From IMG/VR virus record IMGVR_UViG_3300032271_001005, positions 1 to 48,134 of that record: a stretch of DNA of 48,134 nt; one strand, written 5' to 3'. Source of the stretch: a virus. Positions 21,476 through 29,806 of the stretch are shown one piece after another (within the stretch, counting starts at the first letter, position 1; the number at the start of each line of letters is the position of its first letter). The notes beneath the pieces are model-generated. The model had not been told where the DNA came from. It did not search any database and saw only the letters and a list, made by a program, of their open reading frames with translations. A program made the position numbers and the translations under genes.

Positions 21476-22216
21476 CTAATGAGGATTGGTTCCGGCACTA
21501 CGATTTCCGTATCCGGCGCTTTCTGTCCCATCTTTCTGTGGGGGAGTATTAAAAGTTGACTGCCAACCAGTATCCTGATTCATTGTTCCAGAATTTGGAC
21601 CCATAGTTCCAGATTTTGCTGGGAAAAATACTCCATCCCAGAACGATGTAGCAGTCATTTGTTTATTCACTCTATCTTGCTGAATTTCTTCAGGAGACTT
21701 TGTAGTTCTTACTTCATCTCCAAGAATATCAATGGTATCAGATGTCATTTCTTCCATGTGTTCTACGGCTTCATCTTCTGTCTTATAACACCCTACAACT
21801 TGACCAGTACCATCTTTTAATACCGCCCAGCCACCTTGACAATCTCCTACATTGTATTCTACACGAAAAGGCTTTTCTGTACTACCCCCATATAGATTCA
21901 TTTTCTCCATACTAGCAACTTTCCTTCTTGACCAAGAAAAGCCGGAATCTCCGCCCCACAAATCCCACGCAACTCTGCCGGGACTCGGGAAACCCTCTTC
22001 ACCAGAAGAAAATCCTTTTGCTTTCTTATCTACTTCATGGCGGGAGAAAAAAGAATACATTCTCTTAACAGTAGAATCACTAAGATTTTCACGACTAACA
22101 ATTTGATGAGCGCGATTAAGGCCAATACTTGTACCGCCAGCCTTACCTTGTTTTTTCCATTCTAATGCTCTTTTAGCAGCGGAAACCATTGCGTCTGTCG
22201 GTATATTATTATTCAT
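21476..22216 (-). CDS. Phage protein with the AKRALEWK / RHEVDKKAKGF domain
   Basis: 246 aa. Residues 1-100 match a domain common in phage morphogenesis proteins: MVSAAKRALEWKKQGKAGG, then RHEVDKKAKGF and WDLWGGDSGFSW. The second half has a YNVGDCQGGWAVLKDGTG-like beta domain and a disordered Gly/Asn tail. The domain often accompanies prohead-protease or scaffold genes, so a virion role is likely but not certain. It overlaps the fibre gene upstream by one base (TGATG). Confidence 0.6.
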   Translation of the reverse strand: MNNNIPTDAMVSAAKRALEWKKQGKAGGTSIGLNRAHQIVSRENLSDSTVKRMYSFFSRHEVDKKAKGFSSGEEGFPSPGRVAWDLWGGDSGFSWSRRKVASMEKMNLYGGSTEKPFRVEYNVGDCQGGWAVLKDGTGQVVGCYKTEDEAVEHMEEMTSDTIDILGDEVRTTKSPEEIQQDRVNKQMTATSFWDGVFFPAKSGTMGPNSGTMNQDTGWQSTFNTPPQKDGTESAGYGNRSAGTNPH

Positions 22217-23613
22217 CAGAAAGAAGCAATATCCATACTAGAAATAAATGTACCATCATACCCAGTTATTGTTGGCAATGTGTATGCAGTCCATGAAACA
22301 CCATCGGAAGAAACCAAAACTTTACCATCAGTAGAAGTAGCAAAAAACTTTGAAACAGAAAAAATAATTTTATTAATGATTGCTGTTGTGGGCGATGTAG
22401 CATTTGTCCATGTATTAACAGCATTATCAGCAGCATAAACAATTTTGCCACCGAAACCGACTGCAACAAACTTGCCAGCACCATAAGCAACTGAAAGAAG
22501 TGGTTGAGTTATACCAGTTGAAATTGTTTGTTGCGCCCATGAAATACCGTCAGTAGATGTGTAAATCATAGGACCGCTGACCGTCTGAGATTGATTATAT
22601 GTTGTTTTTGGATTGCCACCAACCGCAACAAACGTGCCATTACCAAACGTGACAGACTTGGCACCAGTTGTGGTTGGACCTGACGTGTTTGCTCCAATTG
22701 ACCATGTTCCAGCAGTTAAACTAGATGAATATATTGATTTAAATGCTGGGATTGTATCACTCTGATAACCATGTTCTCCTACAATAACATATCTGCCCAC
22801 GCCACCGGCTGTTGATCCTACACCATAGGCTATATCCCACCAACGACGGAAAGGAATTGCGCTACCACTGCTACCTTGAGAAATCATTACTGAACTTGAA
22901 ACAGTATATGAAACATTATATGAAGTTGCTGAGTTTACCGTTGATACTTGATGACTAATATTATTAACCCCACTTGAAGAACCCTGAATGTAGATCCATT
23001 CACCGTTTAAGAGTCCATGTGGCGATGCAGTATTTACTGTAATCGTAGTGCCAGATTTATTTATTGAAGAAATCAAAGTAGTTAAAATAGGACCATTAGT
23101 AAATGTTCCTCCATTAACAGAACTGGAACCTACGTTTTGGGTTCCTATAGGATTTACATATACCCAATTATTATTAACATAACGAGTATTTGCAGTAGTA
23201 AAATTATAACCCAAATACGCAATATTTATTCCGGGATAATCAGAAGCAGTCACCATTCTTTCTTGCGCCTGCGACGCTAGATTTTGATAGTTGGGCGATG
23301 CAACATCACTCCATAATGCTGATGGAGGATATGATCCAGAAATTGCTGCAACAGAAGTTTCAGTATAATCAAGAGCGTATGCATAATTGTTATTGGCTGC
23401 AATAGACAGTGGACCGGCTCCTGAATTAGCAAAAACTGCATTAGTATTTGTCGCAGTTAAAACTTTAGTACTCCACGAAGTATAAGAACTATCATTTGCA
23501 TAAAAAAGAACCCCATAATAAGTAACACTAGGATTTGCATATAGAATTCCAAAAACTCTTGGACTAGCACTTGTTGAGATTGAACTAACTGCACCAATAA
23601 CTGCGGGGATCAT
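22216..23613 (-). CDS. Fibre-like protein with beta-propeller C-terminus
   Basis: 465 aa from ATG 23613, which overlaps the upstream TGA (ATGA). A longer frame would run 120 bases into the upstream gene. The C-terminal 200 residues contain repeated IYTSTDGISW, VAYGAGKFVAVG and VLVSSDGVSW strands, typical of BNR/Asp-box beta propellers. They align with the C-terminus of the 1081-aa fibre at 25684-28929. Probably a receptor-binding tail protein. No catalytic site was seen. Confidence 0.75.
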   Translation of the reverse strand: MIPAVIGAVSSISTSASPRVFGILYANPSVTYYGVLFYANDSSYTSWSTKVLTATNTNAVFANSGAGPLSIAANNNYAYALDYTETSVAAISGSYPPSALWSDVASPNYQNLASQAQERMVTASDYPGINIAYLGYNFTTANTRYVNNNWVYVNPIGTQNVGSSSVNGGTFTNGPILTTLISSINKSGTTITVNTASPHGLLNGEWIYIQGSSSGVNNISHQVSTVNSATSYNVSYTVSSSVMISQGSSGSAIPFRRWWDIAYGVGSTAGGVGRYVIVGEHGYQSDTIPAFKSIYSSSLTAGTWSIGANTSGPTTTGAKSVTFGNGTFVAVGGNPKTTYNQSQTVSGPMIYTSTDGISWAQQTISTGITQPLLSVAYGAGKFVAVGFGGKIVYAADNAVNTWTNATSPTTAIINKIIFSVSKFFATSTDGKVLVSSDGVSWTAYTLPTITGYDGTFISSMDIASF

Positions 23614-24299
23614 GTAAGATTTCCTAGAATCTTCCATGTATCTTGCGCGATTTTGATTAGGGTAGCACCAGCATGAATTCCTTTTAGTGTTGCTGAAGCA
23701 GTTGATCCCGCCCCAGAAACTGAAGGTGAATACCATTGCAAACTAGCAGCACCACCATTATTTGTTATAGTGACAGCACCAGAACCTGACTGAGTAACAA
23801 GTATCTGTGTACCAATCGCAAATTGCACCTGATTATTTGGTGGAACAATAATACTCATTGCTGAATTGCTTGATGCTGTTACAAGTCTTCCCGCATCTGT
23901 TAAAACTAAAGAAGATGTAGTGGTTAAATTGTTGAAAGAATTATTTATATGATAGTTCAATGTTTCAAGATTATTTACTCCATCTTCAATTGATTTAACA
24001 ACAGATGCAGTTGGACCTTGAAAAATTACGGCAGAAGCAGCGAATGTCAAAGACGCTGTTCCTTCATATCCTCTTTGAATAGTAAATGTTTCTGATGCAG
24101 GATTTGCTGTTATTAAAACAATTTCTGAATTAGTTCCATCTGGTGTTGCTGAAGCAGCAACAATTGTTGCGGGACCAGCGAGAAATCTTGAATAAGTTCC
24201 AGTAGCAACTGTAACACTTGTTGCAGTATTACTAAGCCCACTTGGTATAATTGATATAGCAAAATTTTTATGCGTATAAAAGTTTGTAGTACCTGCCAT
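23610..24299 (-). CDS. Tail-fibre/virion protein with fibre N-terminal motif
   Basis: 229 aa. ATG 24299 has AAGGAA upstream. The segment NTATSVTVATGTYSRFL followed by EIVLITANPASETFTIQRGYEGT matches the tail-fibre adhesin motif seen in many phage proteins (RGxEGT). The rest is Ser/Thr/Gly-rich beta. It probably links the tail to the receptor-binding protein encoded after it. Confidence 0.7.
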   Translation of the reverse strand: MAGTTNFYTHKNFAISIIPSGLSNTATSVTVATGTYSRFLAGPATIVAASATPDGTNSEIVLITANPASETFTIQRGYEGTASLTFAASAVIFQGPTASVVKSIEDGVNNLETLNYHINNSFNNLTTTSSLVLTDAGRLVTASSNSAMSIIVPPNNQVQFAIGTQILVTQSGSGAVTITNNGGAASLQWYSPSVSGAGSTASATLKGIHAGATLIKIAQDTWKILGNLT

Positions 24300-24389
24300 T
24301 TTAATAATTCCTTTTTTAAAAAATAAATAAGCAAAATAAATTATAAACAATATGCCTATGTATTATTATTGTATCAGAAATTTTAATTA

Positions 24390-25682
24390 CTATACATGCC
24401 AATTCGCTGGCAAAATTGAATCTAAGATTGCTCGGGTTGTTGCTAAACCGTTTACAGAACCATGCGACCATGTACTACCAGTAGGATAATCTTGATGAAT
24501 CCAACAAGTTATACTTTCTGCGGTCCACTCAAGAATATTAGTACTATAAGTACCAGCATTACCCGGACCACCTGCGACAGCAAAAGCCAGTATCCAATCT
24601 GGTCTACTACTAATAGGAGTCCCGTCTTTTTGACCCACGAAATCAATAACATGTCCAATTTCATGAGAAAATGTTACAACACCAATATTGTTGTAAGGCA
24701 AAAGTACACAAGTCTCATTATCATATGAATATCCATTAAGAATTTCGTATTGAGCCAAATTCATTGTTAACCCTGTTCCCGATACGCCCGGAGTTTGAGT
24801 ATAATTAAACAATGGACCTGATGCCGGAGAAGTTGTGGGACTAACTTCCGCATGAACATTTCTATCGGCAAGACCTCTCATCAAGCCATCCGGCATTTGC
24901 GAAATAACTGAATTTATTGATGTTTCTAATGTTGAAGTTTGTGCTGGTGAATTTAAGGGTATCAACCACGGAATTTTATTAGAATACCAATAACTACTTA
25001 CATTAATTGCTTGTACAGATGTTATATACCATCCATATGGATATCCCAACCATTCCATAGATACAACTCTTGCAGATGATGCAGTGGTCGGAACAATATT
25101 TTGTGATACTCCATTGGCAAAGGTGACGGCATTACTATTAAATATACCACTGTATGCACCAACTGAAGCCGCTTTATCATTTACAAGAACAAGCGTTTTC
25201 TTAACATTTTCAGTTGGTCTTTCAGGATAAGCAAACCATAAATAATATGAACTAAAAATAGGAAGTATAACATGTTCCAATGTTGATTCTGGACTATTTT
25301 TTAAACTCCCCTTTAAACTATGTTTATTATCATTTCCACCTATTTCAATAAAATTATAAGTAGTTGTATTAATAATCTTATTATTTATAGGGTTAACCCC
25401 ATATTTTCCTTTATAATTTTTTATTTTATTTCTAGAAATAACAGGACTAACACTTAAAGATGAATCATTAAAATATGTCTCTGTTGCAAAACCCTGATAA
25501 TTACCACGATCAATATCTGAAGATGCACTGTTAACACTACCAGAACTATAAACGGGTAGAGCGCCGATGGGCGGCACGATTTGAACAGATGATGCTGACC
25601 ATTTGCCATTTGATACAATTAATATTTTATTATTGTCTGCATTAGTTATATCGGGGACTCCGCCCACCTTTATTTGTGCCAT
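24390..25682 (-). CDS. Tail-associated zinc metalloprotease (HEIGH motif)
   Basis: 430 aa. Residues 1-45 resemble a fibre attachment segment. A zincin site H340-E341-I-G-H344 (FSHEIGHVIDFVG) is followed about 42-45 residues later by a glutamate in ILEWTAES, the position expected for the third zinc ligand of gluzincins. The central domain is beta-rich. The gene starts one base after the stop of the giant fibre gene and precedes another fibre gene, so a virion-borne enzyme that cuts host surface proteins during entry is plausible. Substrate unknown. Confidence 0.7.
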   Translation of the reverse strand: MAQIKVGGVPDITNADNNKILIVSNGKWSASSVQIVPPIGALPVYSSGSVNSASSDIDRGNYQGFATETYFNDSSLSVSPVISRNKIKNYKGKYGVNPINNKIINTTTYNFIEIGGNDNKHSLKGSLKNSPESTLEHVILPIFSSYYLWFAYPERPTENVKKTLVLVNDKAASVGAYSGIFNSNAVTFANGVSQNIVPTTASSARVVSMEWLGYPYGWYITSVQAINVSSYWYSNKIPWLIPLNSPAQTSTLETSINSVISQMPDGLMRGLADRNVHAEVSPTTSPASGPLFNYTQTPGVSGTGLTMNLAQYEILNGYSYDNETCVLLPYNNIGVVTFSHEIGHVIDFVGQKDGTPISSRPDWILAFAVAGGPGNAGTYSTNILEWTAESITCWIHQDYPTGSTWSHGSVNGLATTRAILDSILPANWHV

Positions 25683-25683
25683 A

Positions 25684-28600
25684 TCAGTATCCTACCACAA
25701 GTGCGCTAAATAGGCCGCTTGCTGTCAATCCATTAACATTTGGAGTATATTCATTCCAATAAAAAGCAGGCCAATATGAAGAAAGTGAAGCGGAAGTAAT
25801 AATTGTTCCACTTGAAGTAACTGCTACAAATTTATCTTTAACCCATCTAGCATCCATAATTACAGTATTTTGAGTTACTACATTTCCGCCCAATGGACTG
25901 GGATACATGCTTGCTTTCACCCAATTTAACGGATTAGTTGGACTTGCCGCGATAGCACTTGCAACAGCATAATAATAATATCCGCTTCCAGACCAAGCAA
26001 TAAATCTTGCTGATCCATAAGTAACAGCCACAATAGGCAATTCTTGACGTGCGTCGGTGACCCCACCTTGAAGAGTCGATGCAGAAAACCAATTAGTTCC
26101 ATCAAGACTTGTGTATATCTTAGGACCACTAAGTATACTTCCACCGCCAGCAACAAATATGCCTTCACCAAAGGTGACGCAGTTTGCATCAGCACTTGCA
26201 CTGATTGGAACAGGAGATCCTGAATACGGCGCTGCGCTTGCAGCCAACGTCCACGAACCTGAAGTAAGACTAGAAGCACTATAAATCATCAAACCGGCAG
26301 TACCCGGAGCAGCCGATACTTGACCTCTTCCAACCATAACATATTTCCCTACTCCGCCTGAATTTAATCCAGCGCCGTAAGCAATATCTCTAGGAACAAA
26401 ATACGAGGCTAGGCCGGTATTATTTATTGGATTATTAGATCCAGTAGGACTAGTCCAATACTGTGTATTCGCATATTGCTGTGGCATAACCCAATATCCG
26501 TTAACAAGTCTCATCGACGATCTATTATAAATTCTTCCATATGCAAGACCCGACAATGGGAAATTATTAATAGAAAGTTTTAAATTATTAGGATCTGCCT
26601 CGCCCAATATAAAACTTGCGTTTGAATTAAAACTAGAATTGTATTGCAAAGAATTATCATTAAAAGTTGAACCACCATCAAGGGTATACGCCCATAAAGC
26701 ATTATCTTCAGAGTAAAAAAACCCTAAACCATTGGAATCAATGTCTCCTGAAATATAATTTCCACCATTGGATTGTGCAAGAAAGCCATACGGGGTCAAT
26801 CCTGAAGCAGCAATAATTGGGGATGACCATGAATTAAAAGAAGCATTGGGACTAATTATTGCATTGCCTTGTGCAATTCCATTCAATCCATAAAATGCAG
26901 CAAGAATTTTCAATCCAGTTAAAGCAACAGGGGTAGGTGTTACTGAAGTAAATGATGAATATTGACTATTTCCTACCGCATTATTAGCAAGATATTTTAT
27001 GTAATAAGTAGTATTATTGGTCAAACCTGTTATAACGCTTGAAATATTGTTTAAATTTCCACTTCCCGTTATTGTTGAAAAATTGCTTGCAGTAGACCAT
27101 ACGACATTATAGTAATTGATACTTGCCCCATTATCAGTTGGAGGCGTAAGCAAAACCGTAAACTGAGAATTTCCTCTGCTTAAAAGTGGTGCTGAAGGAG
27201 TATTTGGCACTGCTGCTGAAGTAGAATATGTAATTATATTACTATTTGCACTATATCCAAATTGGTTCAGTGCTGCAATTCTTACATAATAATTAATACC
27301 ATAATTAAGATTACTCAAGGTGAATGGTGAAGATAATGTTGCAGCACTAGAAGAATTAGTCAGAACATAATTCCAAGTTGATCCAAGGTCTGCGCTATAA
27401 GAAATAAGATAATTATTAATGGTTGAATTCCCATTAAAACTTGGAGAATTCCAATAGAATAGACCTGCTCTTTGAGTTGTCAGAGCACTCAATGATGTAG
27501 GTGCTGAAGATATTGTTCCAACCAGTGTTTGAACAATAGACGCTTCTTGCGGTCCTCTGAAATTACTAGGAGCAGTTATAGCCTCCACTGTATATATATA
27601 TTTATAATTAGACAATAAATTATTAAATATAGCAATATTAACTGCCGAAGTCGTACTTACTCCACTACTAGAATGAAGATAATACGACCCATTACTAACA
27701 ATATTTAATGGATCATACAAACTAACAAGATATGCACTTATGCTTCCAGATGTTGGTGGAGTCCAAGATACGGACAGGCTAGTTGTTCCTACTGAAGAAG
27801 ACACATTATTAACTTTAGTAGCACTACTACTGGTGCTATAATTATATCTTACTAATGGGGATAATGGTGATAATGCTCCAATAGAATTCCCCAGCATATT
27901 ATTAAAATAAATACCTGTATAGTAATCATTATTAATATTAAAATTAGAGGCAGTTGTACTAAAAAATGTTGCTGAAGATATCGTATAAGGGGCAGTACTA
28001 GGAGTAAAAACTGCACTACCTTGCATAACAAAATTACTGTTATATATAACAACGACGCCATTGATTATCGGGTTTCCACCATTGTATGAAGATAAATAAT
28101 TGATATCATAACTATTGTTTGTAATATTATTTACCCATAAATAATTTGCTTGAGAGGGAGCCGCAGGTATACCATTCTCATAAACCAATTGACCGCTTCT
28201 ATTTACCCAAAAATAATTACCAACATTTGCAGAACTAGCCAAATAACTGGCATCTAAAGGAGTATCTGCATAAAATACTTGTGCCCTACCATTAAAAAGA
28301 TTATTAACATCATTAACTGTTGCAACAGTTGCATTATTTACTGTTAAAACATTAAAATTAGTTTGAGAAGTACTCGCAGAAATACCAGCACTTGCAGAAT
28401 AAGAACTATTTCCCTGACTACCGGGAGTAATTGCAACACCACCAATTGATGCAGAAACAAAATTTGCACCAGACAATTTAGCATATGCAGTGTCCGGTAA
28501 ACCACCCAAGGAGGCAGAATTACTAGCAGTACCGCCTACAGGAACATTGATAGTTACAGAACCACCAGTACCTGAAATATTTATTCCACCAGTAAAATTT

Positions 28601-28929
28601 AATGCACTGGCAGCCGAGGTAACAAGACTGCCAGAATTTTGAATAGTTATAGCATTACCACTGCCGATAGCGGTCCCGTTAATTGTTGGAGTACCAGTAA
28701 AGTTAGGACTATTATTAAAAACTAGAACGCCTGTTCCAGTTTCATCTTTAATAGCAGAGGCTAATGCTGAAGAAGTTGAAAGATAATAATCAAAATGCCA
28801 TAGAGCATCCATTATATTCTGATGATCAGATATATGTCCAGTCGCACCAGAAGCAATAGAGGAAAATGCATTTGGCCCAGCATTCGGTAATCCTGAAGCC
28901 GAACTAATAAATACTGATGCTGCCGTCAA
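25684..28929 (-). CDS. Giant tail fibre with fibronectin-III repeats and beta-propeller
   Basis: 1081 aa. An N-terminal disordered/beta region (1-380) is followed by three fibronectin type III domains, at about 385-475, 485-580 and 590-680 (VSWTPP.., YWNSPSFNG.., LLTPPTDNG.. strands, NYYVRIAALNQFG). The C-terminal 350 residues have BNR-like propeller repeats (IYTSLDGTNW, VTYGSARFIAWSG). The C-terminal part aligns with the fibre at 22216-23613, an apparent duplicated receptor module. Likely the main host-contact fibre. Confidence 0.85.
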   Translation of the reverse strand: MTAASVFISSASGLPNAGPNAFSSIASGATGHISDHQNIMDALWHFDYYLSTSSALASAIKDETGTGVLVFNNSPNFTGTPTINGTAIGSGNAITIQNSGSLVTSAASALNFTGGINISGTGGSVTINVPVGGTASNSASLGGLPDTAYAKLSGANFVSASIGGVAITPGSQGNSSYSASAGISASTSQTNFNVLTVNNATVATVNDVNNLFNGRAQVFYADTPLDASYLASSANVGNYFWVNRSGQLVYENGIPAAPSQANYLWVNNITNNSYDINYLSSYNGGNPIINGVVVIYNSNFVMQGSAVFTPSTAPYTISSATFFSTTASNFNINNDYYTGIYFNNMLGNSIGALSPLSPLVRYNYSTSSSATKVNNVSSSVGTTSLSVSWTPPTSGSISAYLVSLYDPLNIVSNGSYYLHSSSGVSTTSAVNIAIFNNLLSNYKYIYTVEAITAPSNFRGPQEASIVQTLVGTISSAPTSLSALTTQRAGLFYWNSPSFNGNSTINNYLISYSADLGSTWNYVLTNSSSAATLSSPFTLSNLNYGINYYVRIAALNQFGYSANSNIITYSTSAAVPNTPSAPLLSRGNSQFTVLLTPPTDNGASINYYNVVWSTASNFSTITGSGNLNNISSVITGLTNNTTYYIKYLANNAVGNSQYSSFTSVTPTPVALTGLKILAAFYGLNGIAQGNAIISPNASFNSWSSPIIAASGLTPYGFLAQSNGGNYISGDIDSNGLGFFYSEDNALWAYTLDGGSTFNDNSLQYNSSFNSNASFILGEADPNNLKLSINNFPLSGLAYGRIYNRSSMRLVNGYWVMPQQYANTQYWTSPTGSNNPINNTGLASYFVPRDIAYGAGLNSGGVGKYVMVGRGQVSAAPGTAGLMIYSASSLTSGSWTLAASAAPYSGSPVPISASADANCVTFGEGIFVAGGGSILSGPKIYTSLDGTNWFSASTLQGGVTDARQELPIVAVTYGSARFIAWSGSGYYYYAVASAIAASPTNPLNWVKASMYPSPLGGNVVTQNTVIMDARWVKDKFVAVTSSGTIITSASLSSYWPAFYWNEYTPNVNGLTASGLFSALVVGY

Positions 28930-29018
28930 AGTAACTCCATGTCATTGATCTATATTGATTATAACATGAAAATATTTTTAATAATATTTAAATCTTTAAA
29001 AATAAAAACTTTTTAACG

Positions 29019-29089
29019 CTGCCCCTCATGGATTCGAACCACGATAAACGGTACCAGAAACCGTTGTCCTGCCGTTAGACGAAGGGGCA
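29019..29089 (-). tRNA. tRNA-Gln (anticodon CUG)
   Basis: Acceptor TGCCCCT/AGGGGCA, short D-stem GTC/GAC, anticodon stem ACGGT/ACCGT with loop TTCTGGT, T-arm CGTGG-TTCGAAT-CCATG. All stems pair on the minus strand. CCA not encoded. The 5' end abuts the stop codon of the HNH gene with zero spacing. Confidence 0.93.
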
Positions 29090-29584
29090 TTAACCAGTAA
29101 TTAAATGCTGAGTAACACTTTTCTTTTCAACAATACCAATACTACAAGCCCAGCACCAAAAAATATTATGATCACATTCTGGAGATTTACGTTTTAAATA
29201 ACGAGGATTCTCTATTGGTCCCGGCAAAGCACCACAAAACTCACAACTCTGACCAGCCTGAAGATTCCTACCGCCCTGACAATCATAACAAAAGTCACCA
29301 AGGATTCTTTTCTTCTCAGTTTGTCTTTTATTATAAGGAATTTTCTTGGGTTTTTCAGGAAGCGTACCGTCTGGATTTGGAATTAGGTCAGCCTTAGCAA
29401 CATTACATTTCTTATGTGAAATTCTAAGATTATCTAATTCATCACTTCCACCGGCAGCGCGAGGAATCCAATGCTCAATTGTAATATCAAGATTATTAAT
29501 AAATGGCTTCTTGCAAATAAAACACAAGTCGCCGTCGCGTTCCTTAATCATCTTGATTCGCTCTGCTCTTTTAGGGACCATCAC
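29090..29584 (-). CDS. HNH endonuclease between tRNA genes
   Basis: 164 aa (GTG 29584 or ATG 29581). LCFICKKPF, TIEHWIPRAAGG, DNLRISHKKCN form the HNH/ββα-metal site with two CxxC zinc pairs; a second cysteine cluster (CYDCQGG...CEFCG, CWAC) lies in the C-terminal half. It sits directly upstream of tRNA-Gln and downstream of tRNA-Ile and the structured element. It may be a mobile nuclease at a tRNA locus. No intron boundaries were identified. Confidence 0.85.
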   Translation of the reverse strand: MMVPKRAERIKMIKERDGDLCFICKKPFINNLDITIEHWIPRAAGGSDELDNLRISHKKCNVAKADLIPNPDGTLPEKPKKIPYNKRQTEKKRILGDFCYDCQGGRNLQAGQSCEFCGALPGPIENPRYLKRKSPECDHNIFWCWACSIGIVEKKSVTQHLITG

Positions 29585-29606
29585 ACTACAATTCTATCAT
29601 ATTGGA

Positions 29607-29726
29607 GAGTTGCGAGAGGCGCAAAATTCCACAGCACACCAGCATAAAAGGACTCCCCTGTACGCTCCCGTGGATCATTTCGGATACTGTAACTATACCA
29701 TCCCAAGGAATCATCTCTCGCAACTC
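29607..29726 (-). ncRNA. Candidate tRNA-linked small structured RNA, 120 nt
   Basis: GAGTTGCGAGAG (29607-29618) and CTCTCGCAACTC (29715-29726) form a perfect 12-bp closing stem. Inside, on the minus strand, GATTCC can pair with GGAATT, GGAT with ATCC, and AGCGTAC with GTGTGCT. The last uses two G-U pairs that exist only in minus-strand RNA, the strand of the tRNA 2 bases away. It does not fold as a normal tRNA. Phage T4 encodes stable non-tRNA species in its tRNA cluster, a useful precedent. Confidence 0.4.
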
Positions 29727-29728
29727 CG

Positions 29729-29803
29729 TACGCCGGGTGAGATTTGAACTCACGATACACAGTGTATAAGACTGCTGCCAAAACCGGGCTAGGCTACCGG
29801 CGC
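29729..29803 (-). tRNA. tRNA-Ile (anticodon UAU)
   Basis: Acceptor GCGCCGG/CCGGCGT with a G-U at the first pair; D-stem GCC/GGC; anticodon stem GCAGT/ACTGT with loop CTTATAC; T-arm GTGAG-TTCAAAT-CTCAC. The loop gives anticodon UAU for AUA codons, rare in many high-GC hosts and common in AT-rich genes. CCA not encoded. It lies 3 bases after the terminase gene. Confidence 0.9.
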
Positions 29804-29806
29804 GTA

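Noticed and set aside
26000-29000. Many secondary-frame proteins inside the fibre genes
   Set aside because: They are low-complexity Leu/Val-rich shadows of the Ser/Ala/Gly-rich fibre frames.
29090-29584. Group I intron hosting the HNH gene
   Set aside because: Neither flanking tRNA is interrupted and no intron core elements were seen.
29581-29781. 66-aa frame across tRNA-Ile and the inverted-repeat element
   Set aside because: It overlaps a confident tRNA and the start codon lacks a ribosome site; the RNA structure explains the sequence better.
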